In this document: positions 16,452 to 24,988 of the stretch, in pieces | Position numbering within the stretch: the first letter of the stretch is position 1 | Layout: every line of letters begins with the position of its first letter | Source: 9FT-COMBO-48-23 sp964400675 | GTDB taxonomy: Bacteria > Chloroflexota > Dehalococcoidia > GIF9 > UBA5629 | Assembly (NCBI GenBank): GCA_964400675.1 | Contig: CAYNVO010000001.1 | Coordinates: 62,001-126,000, forward strand | Length of the DNA stretch: 64,000 nt | Direction of reading: 5' to 3' | The notes under the pieces: generated by a model | What the model saw: only the letters and a program-made list of their open reading frames with translations | Database searches by the model: none | Told to the model about the DNA's origin: nothing | Made by a program: the position numbers and the translations under genes

Positions 16452-18158
16452 ATGAAGATTCTACTCATGGGTAACCCTAATGTGGGTAAAAGTGCTCTCT
16501 TTTCCCGGCTTACCGGCACGCGTATCATTGCTTCAAATTATCCCGGTACCACCGTCGAGTTCACTAAAGGCTCGCTGAAACTTGGTGAGGAGCAGGCTGA
16601 GATTATCGATGTCCCCGGCACTTATACTCTCGAGCCCACCAGCAAGGCAGAAGAGGTGGCGGCCGACATGTTGCAGGAAGGGGATTTAATTGTCGATGTA
16701 GTTGACGCCACCAATTTAGAGAGAAACCTCAATCTCACCCTGCAGTTGCTGGAAAGACAAGTGCCGGTAATAGTGGCGCTGAACATGTGGGACGACGCTC
16801 ATCACCGGGGAATAAATATAGATGTCGCCAGGCTGGAAGAGCTACTTGGTGTACCGATTGTCCCTACGGTAGGAGTAACCGGACAGGGAATTAAGGAGTT
16901 AGTCAGCCGTTTTCCTGAGGCAGCAGCACCCCAGGTCATCTATTCTGGCAGTGACGAAAGGTGGGCAAAAATCGGCGATATCGTGAGCCAGGTGCAATCG
17001 TTGAGCCATCGCCACCACACCTGGCGCGAGATTTTGGAGGATGCCAGCAGCCATCCGGCAGGTGGTGCTGCTATAGCCTTGCTGGTTCTGGTTGCCACCT
17101 TCTTTGTCATTCGCTTTATCGGTGAGGGGATTATCAATTATATTACTGACCCTCTTTTCAACTGGCTGTGGACACCATTGCTTATGAAGCTGAGCCTCGC
17201 CTTGGGATCAGGAGGCTTCTGGCATGACATCCTGATAGGTAAGCTTATCAATGGGGATATTAACTATTTTCAATCGTTCGGTTTGCTGAGCACAGGCATT
17301 TACATTCCACTTGCCGCAGTATTACCGTACATCATTGCTTTCTACTTCGCACTCGGAATACTGGAAGATGTCGGCTATCTACCTCGCCTGGCGGTATTGA
17401 TGGACACATTAATGCACAGGTTGGGGTTACACGGTTACGCTATAATTCCTACAATACTAGGCTTCGGTTGTAATGTACCGGCGGTTTTGGCAACCAGAAT
17501 ACTGGAGAGCCGGAGGCAGCGATTCATTGCCGCTACTCTAATCTCTATTGGTATCCCCTGTGCAGCATTGCAAGCCATGATAATAGGACTGGTGGGGCAG
17601 CAGGGCATACAATATGTGGCTATTGTCTACGGCAGCCTATTTGTGTCCTGGATTATCATAGGGCTTATACTCAATTATGCTGTAAAAGGGTTCAGTCCGG
17701 AACTAATGATTGAGATTCCTCCTTATCGCTTTCCACCGTGGCGTGTTATCGGAGAGAAACTCTGGCTAAGGGTCTACGGCTTTATAAAAGAAGCCCTGCC
17801 CATAGTGCTCGGAGCCGTGCTGGTGGTAAACATCCTTTATATGCTGGGAGTCTTTGATTTTATAGCTAACATCGCTGCTCCGCTCGTGACCGGGCTATTG
17901 GGGCTGCCCAAAGACACGGTTGTTGCTTTAGCTATTGGTTTTCTGCGCAAAGATGTAGCTGTGGGCATGCTGGCTCCTCTGGAGTTAACTGCCAAGCAAC
18001 TGGTGATAAGCACTACCGTTCTGGCTATGGTTTTCCCCTGTGTCGCCACTTTCGTGATACTGGCTCGAGAGTTAGGCGCCAGAGATATGCTTAAAGCCAC
18101 CGGTATAATGATAGCGGCGGCACTTATCGTAGGCAGCCTGCAGAACCTGATTCTGTAA
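16452..18158 (+). CDS. feoB: Ferrous iron transporter B
   Basis: A 568-residue FeoB. The GTPase domain carries G1 GNPNVGKS at residues 7-14, G3 DVPGTY and G4 NMWD. The membrane part has two Gate domains, including GFGCNVPAVLATRILESRRQ and GFLRKDVAVGMLAPLE. It is shorter than the roughly 770-residue E. coli protein, lacking C-terminal extensions, but the G and Gate domains appear intact. It imports Fe(II) across the inner membrane, expressed with fur and feoA. Confidence 0.93.
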   Translation: MKILLMGNPNVGKSALFSRLTGTRIIASNYPGTTVEFTKGSLKLGEEQAEIIDVPGTYTLEPTSKAEEVAADMLQEGDLIVDVVDATNLERNLNLTLQLLERQVPVIVALNMWDDAHHRGINIDVARLEELLGVPIVPTVGVTGQGIKELVSRFPEAAAPQVIYSGSDERWAKIGDIVSQVQSLSHRHHTWREILEDASSHPAGGAAIALLVLVATFFVIRFIGEGIINYITDPLFNWLWTPLLMKLSLALGSGGFWHDILIGKLINGDINYFQSFGLLSTGIYIPLAAVLPYIIAFYFALGILEDVGYLPRLAVLMDTLMHRLGLHGYAIIPTILGFGCNVPAVLATRILESRRQRFIAATLISIGIPCAALQAMIIGLVGQQGIQYVAIVYGSLFVSWIIIGLILNYAVKGFSPELMIEIPPYRFPPWRVIGEKLWLRVYGFIKEALPIVLGAVLVVNILYMLGVFDFIANIAAPLVTGLLGLPKDTVVALAIGFLRKDVAVGMLAPLELTAKQLVISTTVLAMVFPCVATFVILARELGARDMLKATGIMIAAALIVGSLQNLIL

Positions 18159-18270
18159 TGACAAAAATAGCCCTGTTTTATTCAGGATGGTGTTCTATTT
18201 CTCTTTCTTGGGGAAATGTGCAATATGTCGTTGATTTTGTTATAATTCACCTTTTGGTATTGACAGGCCG

Positions 18271-18279
18271 TGGTATAAT
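18271..18279 (+). promoter_or_regulatory. Extended -10 promoter for the 18323 gene
   Basis: TGGTATAAT is a perfect extended -10 (TGN-TATAAT). The TTGACA at 18260 is only 8 bp away and is not its -35. A perfect AAGGAGGT follows at 18311. Confidence 0.55.
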
Positions 18280-18322
18280 TAGGCAAGTATAGAAGGGGAG
18301 GCTAGGGGGAAAGGAGGTTAAA

Positions 18323-18514
18323 ATGGCAGAAAACATGGAGGAAATGGAACAAAAGAGAAATGCATCATCCAAAGATGTGGCAGAACACAGGACGCCCACC
18401 TCTCAGGAAGTTATTTTGTCAATTAGAAAGAGCTTTCGGGAGAACATCAAGCCCGCTTTGGATGAATGGAACAAGGAAGTCAGGGTTATTAGATACAACT
18501 ATCTGACGTTCTAA
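18323..18514 (+). CDS. Small charged protein of unknown function
   Basis: A 63-residue hydrophilic protein, starting MAENMEEMEQKRNASSKDVA and ending NYLTF. A perfect AAGGAGGT 5 nt before the ATG and an extended -10 upstream show it is expressed. It has no cysteine and no signal peptide, with a predicted helix around VILSIRKSFRENIKPALDEW. It precedes the 510-residue peptidase-fold gene by 67 nt. It may be a partner, substrate or antitoxin-like protein of its neighbour; that is inference. Confidence 0.65.
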   Translation: MAENMEEMEQKRNASSKDVAEHRTPTSQEVILSIRKSFRENIKPALDEWNKEVRVIRYNYLTF

Positions 18515-18581
18515 GAGTTAGTTGTGCCCAAAATATCGTCCGCATCTATACTTATTCTAAATTCTTTGGGTGGATTAGGTT

Positions 18582-20114
18582 ATGGTGGTTGATGGTCAAC
18601 ATAGCAGTACGACTCTACCCATAGTTAAGTCGCTTACAAACATCTTAGACCTATTTAAGCTATACATAGAGATTGGAGGGGAGAACCAACCCCTTTTCCG
18701 TATCCTAGAGCTAGTATACAGATCAGGTGCACGGTATTGTCTTATTTGGGATGACTCAAATAACGACGAGTGGAATGCCGAATATCGAACTTTGTATTCC
18801 AAAATCTACCCCCCATTACCCACCCCTGTGGTGCGGATGGATTTCTTTTCAGAGAATCCTATATCTGAAAGTGAAAGTGGCCAGTACTTTGGTTATGTCT
18901 CTTTGCGTCCTGGCCCTATGAGAACTGTTGTTGAATCTATTGTTCGAACACCTCCTGGTCTGAAAAACCATTATCTCTTGTGTGGAGGCAAGTTTGAGAC
19001 CGAGTACCCTAACCAACATGGGAACTATGTAAAAAATACAATTAAAGATGCATGTCCCTTTGTGCAACAGGACGGTGTTCTTGGTATCTGCGCTCACGCA
19101 TCTATTAGAATGCTATCGATGATACTAGCATGCAACTACAACAATTGTAAAACAATGACTGTTAAGGATATACAAGAGAAGGTAGCTGCTATGCCGCTCT
19201 TAGAAGGTAGTCATTTACCATCCACTGGGCTGGCTTCCTTTGAAATAGTGAATGCTATTGAGGGTATGGGGGCATCAGCAATTCTCTACTTGTTTGAGCA
19301 AGGAAGAGAACGTACACATGGATTGTCTATTGAGCGTGTAGTTTATCCCTATGTGGAGTCTGGTATCCCAGTCATAGTGGGAATCGAAACAGAGAATGCA
19401 GGCCATGCAGTTTTAGTGGTCGGGCATACTTTTGACCGAGACTCATGGTGGCAAGAAGCAGAGTTGGGCTATTTCCCTTCTCTCGGCACAGGTATCAGTT
19501 GGATACCCAGTTATGCTTGGACACCTGAATTTATAATACAGGATGACAATTTTGGACCTTACATGTCTTGCCCTCGGACTTTACTTGGACTTACTACTCA
19601 GCACGTCATCATACCAACCCCACCTACTTGTCCAGTGTTCTTACCAGGATATGCAGCTGAAAGCTTTGCAGCAGGCTATTTGTATTCAGGACAAATATCC
19701 CGTTATTTTCTTTCTCATACTAATACTACAGAACCTTGGCGTGATATCCTTTCGGGTATGTTTAGCACCAGAAATGTAGTTTTAAGACCATTGCTAGTTA
19801 CTAAAGAAGACTTCCTTGGGCACTTAAATAATATCGGGCTGTCAAACGAGACATCTCAGGTATATAAAAATGCCGATTTATCACCTTGGGTATGGTTGGT
19901 GGAAATTAGCGTACCTAAATTGTATTCAAATCAACTAAAAATAGGTGAGATACTACTCAATCCCACCTACCCAATCCAGCACATTTTAAAAGGCGAGGAA
20001 CCACTTTTAGGGATGCGCCTTCTCGATGTGGTCTGTGGTGATAACCAATTCGCTAGTGTCGGTATTACAAACGATATCGCCCCAGTTCCAGTGCTAAGTC
20101 GTACTTCTTTTTGA
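18582..20114 (+). CDS. C39/papain-like cysteine peptidase-fold protein
   Basis: A 510-residue protein of no recognised family. Its middle carries an apparent cysteine-peptidase triad: C170 in LGICAHASIRM, H275 in NAGHAVLVVGHTFD and D321/D322/N323 in IQDDNFGPYM. This is the order and spacing seen in C39-like and related papain-fold peptidases. The N-terminal 150 and C-terminal 150 residues are unassigned. No signal peptide or ABC transporter domain is present. Lower G+C and different codon choice from the flanking genes suggest acquisition. The catalytic call is an inference from motifs. Confidence 0.6.
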   Translation: MVVDGQHSSTTLPIVKSLTNILDLFKLYIEIGGENQPLFRILELVYRSGARYCLIWDDSNNDEWNAEYRTLYSKIYPPLPTPVVRMDFFSENPISESESGQYFGYVSLRPGPMRTVVESIVRTPPGLKNHYLLCGGKFETEYPNQHGNYVKNTIKDACPFVQQDGVLGICAHASIRMLSMILACNYNNCKTMTVKDIQEKVAAMPLLEGSHLPSTGLASFEIVNAIEGMGASAILYLFEQGRERTHGLSIERVVYPYVESGIPVIVGIETENAGHAVLVVGHTFDRDSWWQEAELGYFPSLGTGISWIPSYAWTPEFIIQDDNFGPYMSCPRTLLGLTTQHVIIPTPPTCPVFLPGYAAESFAAGYLYSGQISRYFLSHTNTTEPWRDILSGMFSTRNVVLRPLLVTKEDFLGHLNNIGLSNETSQVYKNADLSPWVWLVEISVPKLYSNQLKIGEILLNPTYPIQHILKGEEPLLGMRLLDVVCGDNQFASVGITNDIAPVPVLSRTSF

Positions 20115-20187
20115 CCGTAATATTTCTGCATAGCCCCTCGTCATATCATTCGTTCATTCCATCCCATAAAATTATGTCTAAATAGAC

Positions 20188-20218
20188 CTATTATCGCCAG
20201 CTACTTCAGCGGTAATAG
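20188..20218. repeat. Inverted repeat upstream of the plsC promoter
   Basis: CTATTATCGC and GCGGTAATAG can pair over 10 bp with one G-U wobble around an 11-nt loop. No T-run follows, so it is a doubtful terminator; an operator is possible. Confidence 0.35.
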
Positions 20219-20219
20219 C

Positions 20220-20247
20220 TTGACACAGGGCTTATAATTTATAATAT
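20220..20247 (+). promoter_or_regulatory. Probable promoter of plsC-ispH
   Basis: TTGACA at 20220-20225 followed by TAATAT at 20242-20247 with a 16-bp spacer. Closer TATAAT matches at 20233 and 20240 have spacers that are too short. Confidence 0.4.
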
Positions 20248-20275
20248 TAACCGTAAGGAACATAAGGAGGGGGCT

Positions 20276-21055
20276 ATGATTGCGGAATGGTTCAGGACTC
20301 GCAAATATGTCGGCACCGCTAAGCGGAAGCAAACGCATGCCGATGTCTATGAATTCCCAATCAAGGGCGGAATAGTCAAGCGAAGATTAAGAAGACCGAC
20401 TTTAAAGTTATCTTTTAAGATAGCCAGAGCATTAGTCGAAGGTGTGCTTAGAGTTTTTGTCCGCTTAGAGATAAAGGACAAGGAAAACCTGCCTAAAAAC
20501 GGAGCCATAATCGCCGTCTTCAATCATTTGAACATGATAGACCCGCCTCTACATATAATCAGCATTCTGCCCCGTGATAGCATAGTTATGGCCAAGGAGG
20601 AGCTGTTCTACTACTGGCCCATCCCCATATTCCGCATATTAATGGATGCTGCCGAAGCCTATCCTGTGCGCCGCCGTGGAACTCCTGAGGAAAGACAACT
20701 GGCGACGAAATACGCAGAAGATGTACTGGCGAAAGGTCTTGTTTTCGGCATATATCCGGAAGGCACACGGAGCAAGGCCGGCTGCCTGAAAGAGGCGTAT
20801 CATGGTTGTGCACTCATAGCCTTAAGTACCGGCGCTCCCCTTATCCCTGTTTCCATACTCGGAACCGAGAAGCTACGAGGAATCCGTTGGCTTACTCGCC
20901 CAAAGGTAACCGTCACTTTTGGCAAGCCTTTCACGCTTCCGTCTGTACATGGTGAGTTAAGTGAGAGGCAGCTAAAAGGGCTCACTGAGCACATAATGGG
21001 GAAAGTTGCTGCTATCTTGCCTTCAGAATATCGGGGCATATATAAGCCCTGTTGA
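20276..21055 (+). CDS. plsC: 1-acyl-sn-glycerol-3-phosphate acyltransferase
   Basis: A 259-residue acyltransferase. The catalytic HX4D motif is NHLNMIDP (H84, D89) and the glycerol-phosphate binding motif YPEGTRS is near residue 160. The reaction is acylation of lysophosphatidic acid to phosphatidic acid in membrane lipid synthesis. The first 60 residues are basic and may attach to the membrane. AAGGAGG precedes the ATG by 5 nt. It runs into the ispH region without a gap, implying cotranscription. Confidence 0.9.
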   Translation: MIAEWFRTRKYVGTAKRKQTHADVYEFPIKGGIVKRRLRRPTLKLSFKIARALVEGVLRVFVRLEIKDKENLPKNGAIIAVFNHLNMIDPPLHIISILPRDSIVMAKEELFYYWPIPIFRILMDAAEAYPVRRRGTPEERQLATKYAEDVLAKGLVFGIYPEGTRSKAGCLKEAYHGCALIALSTGAPLIPVSILGTEKLRGIRWLTRPKVTVTFGKPFTLPSVHGELSERQLKGLTEHIMGKVAAILPSEYRGIYKPC

Positions 21056-21078
21056 GCTTCTTACAGGAACCTAAGTAT

Positions 21079-21939
21079 ATGGCCAAGGTAGAAGTCAAAA
21101 AAGCCCGCGAGTTCGGCTTATGCTTTGGCGTCAGGCGGGCTATCAAAATAATCGATAAGTCAGCCAAAGAGCACCAGGAAATAGCCACGCTGGGACCTAT
21201 AGTGCATAACCACCTGGTGGTAGCCAAGCTGGCTGTTAGTGGAGTCAAGGTCGTAAATGACCTGGACCAGGTTCAAGACGGAGTCATTGCCATCACTTCT
21301 CACGGTGCCCCACCACAATTGCTGTCGCAAATTCAGGCTCGGAAACTTCAGGTAATCGATACCACCTGTCCCACAGTCCGTAGCGCTCAAAAGGCAGCCC
21401 AGAAATTGGCTCAGTCTGGATTTCGAGTCATTATTTTCGGTGAAGCCACCCATCCTGAAGTTAAAGGCTTGCTTGGCTGGGCGGGTAATAATGCTATTGC
21501 CACCCTGAATGTAGATGAGATAGCCAAACTCGAACTACCTCGCCGGTTTGGCATCATTTCGCAGACCACGCAGAGCAACGCCAAGTTTGTTGAGTTCATC
21601 GATGAGGTTATCAGGGCTGTTTTTCCTGATGTCCAGGAACTGCGCATAATAAATACTCTTTGTCAGGAAACGCGAAAAAGACAAGAAGCTGCTCTCGAAT
21701 TAGCCGGTAAAAGTGATTTGATGATAGTGGTTGGCGGACACAACAGCGCAAACACGCAACGCCTGGCTGAAATATGCTCGCCTATTGTCGAGACTCATCT
21801 AATAGAAACCGCCGCTGAGATAAAAAGAGGTTGGCTTTTGGAGAAGCAGCATATAGGCGTGACCGCCGGTGCCTCCACACCGGATGAAGCTATAGAAGAG
21901 GTGGTACTGACACTGAAATCTCTTGCCAGCGGCGATTAG
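21079..21939 (+). CDS. ispH: 4-hydroxy-3-methylbut-2-enyl diphosphate reductase
   Basis: A 286-residue IspH, the last enzyme of the MEP isoprenoid pathway, making IPP and DMAPP with an Fe-S cluster. The three cluster cysteines are C15 (GLCFGVRRA), C97 (DTTCPTV) and C195 (NTLCQETRKRQ), matching C12, C96 and C197 of the E. coli enzyme. The ATG at 21079 fits the family; the in-frame TTG at 21052 would add nine unlikely residues. It is cotranscribed with plsC. Confidence 0.93.
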   Translation: MAKVEVKKAREFGLCFGVRRAIKIIDKSAKEHQEIATLGPIVHNHLVVAKLAVSGVKVVNDLDQVQDGVIAITSHGAPPQLLSQIQARKLQVIDTTCPTVRSAQKAAQKLAQSGFRVIIFGEATHPEVKGLLGWAGNNAIATLNVDEIAKLELPRRFGIISQTTQSNAKFVEFIDEVIRAVFPDVQELRIINTLCQETRKRQEAALELAGKSDLMIVVGGHNSANTQRLAEICSPIVETHLIETAAEIKRGWLLEKQHIGVTAGASTPDEAIEEVVLTLKSLASGD

Positions 21940-21943
21940 AATC

Positions 21944-22285
21944 TTAACCCAGCATGTCATCAAGCTTGTGGCCGCCGAGGAGGTGGAAGTGTAGATGAGG
22001 CACAAGCTGACCGCCATCAGCCCCAGTGCTTACTGACAATCTGTAACCGCTGGTCGAGATGCCTTCTTTCTTAGCCAGTTCCTTAGCTAATAAGATGAGC
22101 CGACCCATTAGTGCCTGGTGTTTGCCGGTGAGGTCTGTCATTGAGGCGATATGAGATTTAGGGATGATGAGAATATGTGTAGGCGCCTGGGGATGGATAT
22201 CCCGGAAAGCTACAAACTCTTTATCCTGATAAATAATATCAGCAGGTATTTCCCCGGCAACAATCCGGCAAAAAATACATTCCAT
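21944..22285 (-). CDS. HIT family nucleotide hydrolase (HinT-like)
   Basis: A 113-residue HIT protein. The active-site motif HLHFHLLGG lies near the C-terminus and the N-terminus CIFCRIVAGEIPADIIYQD is typical of HinT. These proteins hydrolyse adenosine phosphoramidates and aminoacyl-AMP. It is transcribed away from ispH and follows the Lrp-like gene by 16 nt. Confidence 0.92.
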   Translation of the reverse strand: MECIFCRIVAGEIPADIIYQDKEFVAFRDIHPQAPTHILIIPKSHIASMTDLTGKHQALMGRLILLAKELAKKEGISTSGYRLSVSTGADGGQLVPHLHFHLLGGHKLDDMLG

Positions 22286-22301
22286 CAGTATAAGACGGCT
22301 G

Positions 22302-22547
22302 CTATGATACCCGGATTGACAGGCAGGTAACCGTTCTCTTTATACCTGGTATCGGGTGGATCTTCTCAGTGACCAGGCTGCCAACGGCATTGAAGTCATC
22401 ATGTTCAACAACAGCGATAACATCGTAAGGGCCGGTTACCAGGTCAACCGTTTTGATCTCCTTGACCTTTTGGGCTTGAAGAGTTGCTACCACATCTTTG
22501 GTCCTGCCTACTTCTGTCTCAATTAGCACAAAGGCCTTGGCTGGCAT
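22302..22547 (-). CDS. Stand-alone Lrp/AsnC ligand-binding (RAM) domain protein
   Basis: An 81-residue protein consisting only of the effector-binding domain of Lrp/AsnC regulators: AFVLIETEVGRTKDVVATLQ, VTGPYDVIAVVEHDDF and IPGIKRTVTCLSI. The DNA-binding HTH is absent. Such short proteins bind amino acids and may influence full-length Lrp partners. AGGGGG precedes the ATG. It lies between a CoA-transferase and a HIT gene. Confidence 0.85.
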   Translation of the reverse strand: MPAKAFVLIETEVGRTKDVVATLQAQKVKEIKTVDLVTGPYDVIAVVEHDDFNAVGSLVTEKIHPIPGIKRTVTCLSIRVS

Positions 22548-22573
22548 AATTTCACCCCCTTCTAGCTGGAATT

Positions 22574-23791
22574 TTAGCCTATTATGTTAGATTGACGCAA
22601 CTTATCGATTTGTGACTTATTATAGCCTAAATCATGCAATATTGTCTCAGTATGCTCGCCGAATACAGGTGCCAGGCTCCTGACTTTGCCGGGAGTCTCG
22701 GATAGCTTGATGGCAATGCCCGGATGCTTTACCTTGCCCAATGTCGGATGGTCTATCTCTAAAACCATCTGACGGTGAAGCACCTGTGGGTCATCGAACA
22801 CTTCATCAAAGGTGTAGACCTTACCTACAGGCACATCCTTGTCAACAAGAAAATTAAACCACTCATCTCTGGTCCTGGTCAAAAACACCTGCTTTAAGCA
22901 GGAAGAAATTTCTTCCCATTTCTCGCCTTCGGGTTTGTGTACAAAATGCTCAGGTGAGACGCAGAAAGGAATGTATTCTTCTTTGCCCAGGGCACGGCAT
23001 AAATTTTCCCAGAACCATGGTTCAACGCAGCCGATGCTGATGTACTTGCCATCCTTGGCTTCATAAACACAATAATAGGGATACGCACCGTGAAGCCAGG
23101 TTTCGCCCCTGTTGAACTTAACACCCCGGGCAAAGTAATTGCTGATAAACCAGGTCAGCAGAGTTATTACCCCATCCGCATAGGCTATATCCACATATTG
23201 CCCTTTACCTGTTTTGCCTCTAGCTACCAGAGCTGCCAGTATACCTATGACACCATGGAGAGAGGCACCGGCGAAGTCAGCCAGCAAATTTAGGGGGACA
23301 GCCGGTGGTTTGTCTGAATCACCAATGAGATTGAGCGCGCCTGTTATCGATATATAGTTGACATCGTGTCCGGATATACCGCTATACGGACCGTCCTGCC
23401 CATAGCCGCTGAGTGAACAGTAGATAACTCCGGGATTAAACTCCTTTATCTTTTCATAGTCCACACCCAGGCGTTTAACCACGCCCGGCCTGAAACCTTC
23501 GACTATAACATCGGCAGACTGCGACAGTTTGTAGAATATCTCACGCCCTTTGTCAGACCTGAGGTTCAGCCCAATGCTCTTTTTATTTCGGTTTAGTGCG
23601 TCGAAAGCAGCTTGCCTTTCCTCTTCTTCCCCCGACAACAGCGTGCTCAATCCTGCACCCCGACCACCAGCACCGGGCGGTGCCCCCACTTTAATCACAT
23701 CAGCTCCCAGGTCTCCCAGAATCATAGTGCACAAAGCGCCGGGAACTAAATGAGTTAGGTCTAAAACTTTTATATCTTTCAGGGCTGACAT
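22574..23791 (-). CDS. CaiB/BaiF family (class III) CoA-transferase
   Basis: A 405-residue class III CoA-transferase. The start MSALKDIKVLDLTHLVPGAL (ATG 23791, preceded by GAGGT) is favoured over 23 extra residues. GADVIKVGAPPGAGGRG, NRNKKSIGLNLRSDKGREIF and the catalytic-aspartate region GHDVNYISITGALNLIG are typical. It moves CoA between carboxylic acids. The substrate cannot be inferred; the acyl-CoA genes 8-12 kb away suggest fatty or aromatic acid breakdown. Confidence 0.88.
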   Translation of the reverse strand: MSALKDIKVLDLTHLVPGALCTMILGDLGADVIKVGAPPGAGGRGAGLSTLLSGEEEERQAAFDALNRNKKSIGLNLRSDKGREIFYKLSQSADVIVEGFRPGVVKRLGVDYEKIKEFNPGVIYCSLSGYGQDGPYSGISGHDVNYISITGALNLIGDSDKPPAVPLNLLADFAGASLHGVIGILAALVARGKTGKGQYVDIAYADGVITLLTWFISNYFARGVKFNRGETWLHGAYPYYCVYEAKDGKYISIGCVEPWFWENLCRALGKEEYIPFCVSPEHFVHKPEGEKWEEISSCLKQVFLTRTRDEWFNFLVDKDVPVGKVYTFDEVFDDPQVLHRQMVLEIDHPTLGKVKHPGIAIKLSETPGKVRSLAPVFGEHTETILHDLGYNKSQIDKLRQSNIIG

Positions 23792-23893
23792 TTTACCTCT
23801 ATACCTGGTGGTAAATGGCTTAATCTCACTAATATTACTTTTTGACGTAGTCACAGTCAAGATTGGCGAGTCGTTTGCTTTGTTCCAGGGGGC

Positions 23894-23922
23894 TTGACAA
23901 GATTGCCAACCATCTATATAAT
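23894..23922 (+). promoter_or_regulatory. Consensus promoter of nrpR operon
   Basis: TTGACA at 23894-23899, exactly 17 bp, then TATAAT at 23917-23922: a perfect sigma-70 consensus on both elements. Confidence 0.8.
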
Positions 23923-23936
23923 AGACATCAGTGTAC

Positions 23937-23954
23937 TAGGCAAACGGTTGCCTA
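23937..23954. promoter_or_regulatory. Operator candidate in front of nrpR
   Basis: TAGGCAA-ACGG-TTGCCTA is a perfect 7-4-7 inverted repeat starting about 8 bp after the expected transcription start. Its place suggests an autoregulatory NrpR site or a site for another regulator. It differs from the archaeal GGAA-N6-TTCC box. Confidence 0.6.
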
Positions 23955-23986
23955 CCGCCTAAGATATCAGCTTTAAGAGTAGTATC

Positions 23987-24988
23987 GTGATAGGTGTTGA
24001 AACGCAAGAGGTTGAGAGAAAAGGACGCCTCATACTTAAGATACTCAACGATTCCCAGGAACCATTGGGTGCCAGGGTTATTGCCCGCAGATTGAAAGAC
24101 CACGGTGTTTATCTGGGTGAAAGGGCAGTTAGATATCACCTGAAGCTGATGGATGAACGGGGGCTAACCAGGCTTGTCGGCCGGGATGGCCGGTTAATCA
24201 CCGAATTGGGTGTTGAAGAACTGGGTAATGCCCTGGTTAGAGATAAAGTGGGTTTTGCCATAACCAGGATAGAATTGCTCGCCTTTCGCACTGATTTCGA
24301 CTGGGAGAAGCGTACAGGCACCATACCGGTTAATGTCTCACTCTTTCCGAAAAATAAATTTGAAAAGGCAGTCCAGGTAATGAAGCCCGTCTTCGCCGCC
24401 GGGATTTGCGTAAGCGATCTGGTGGCTGTATCTCATGAGGGAGAACAATTGGGCGATTTAATCGTCCCTGCGGGCAAGATAGGATTAGCCACCGTCTGTA
24501 GCATCGTGATGAATGGTACGCTGCTTAAAGCCGGCGTCCCCATGGACTCCCGTTTCGGTGGCATACTGCAGATTCGAAACCACGAGCCGTTTCGCTTTGT
24601 GGAGCTAATTCATTACGGCGGTTCCTCGCTAGACCCATCTGAGGTTTTTATCAGGGCCAGGATGACCTCGGTAAGAGAGACCGCCAGAACGGGTAACGGC
24701 AAGATGCTGGCTAATTTCCGCGAAATACCAGCTCTATGTCGCCCCATAGCTGAAAACGTGGTGGCTAAATTGAAGGAGGCAGGCCTAGGAGGGCTAATGG
24801 TTATGGGTAACACGAGCGAGCCGGTATGTGAAATCCCTGTGGAAGTCAACAGAATCGGGATGATTTTTACAGGTGGCTTAAATCCAGTAGCCGCCGCTGA
24901 GGAGGCAGGTATAGAAGCAGAAAACTATGCCATGAGCACTGTCATGGAATATCAGAAGTTAAAAAAATTTCAGGAGGTTATGAATTGA
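23987..24988 (+). CDS. nrpR: NrpR-like transcriptional regulator
   Basis: A 333-residue protein: an N-terminal winged helix (ERKGRLILKILNDSQEPLGA, RAVRYHLKLMDERG) followed by one NrpR regulatory (DUF128) domain with GTIPVNVSLFPKNKFEKAVQ, GIGLATVCSI-like PAGKIGLATVCSIVMNG and FVELIHYGGSSLDPSEVF. In methanogens NrpR represses nitrogen assimilation genes and responds to 2-oxoglutarate. Here it heads an operon with hisF and a glutamate synthase-like gene, consistent with nitrogen control. The start is GTG with a weak ribosome-binding site, so the exact N-terminus is uncertain. Confidence 0.85.
   Translation: MIGVETQEVERKGRLILKILNDSQEPLGARVIARRLKDHGVYLGERAVRYHLKLMDERGLTRLVGRDGRLITELGVEELGNALVRDKVGFAITRIELLAFRTDFDWEKRTGTIPVNVSLFPKNKFEKAVQVMKPVFAAGICVSDLVAVSHEGEQLGDLIVPAGKIGLATVCSIVMNGTLLKAGVPMDSRFGGILQIRNHEPFRFVELIHYGGSSLDPSEVFIRARMTSVRETARTGNGKMLANFREIPALCRPIAENVVAKLKEAGLGGLMVMGNTSEPVCEIPVEVNRIGMIFTGGLNPVAAAEEAGIEAENYAMSTVMEYQKLKKFQEVMN

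Noticed and set aside
18260..18279. TTGACA plus TATAAT as a promoter pair
   Set aside because: Only 8 bp separate the two boxes; the TATAAT is better explained as an extended -10.
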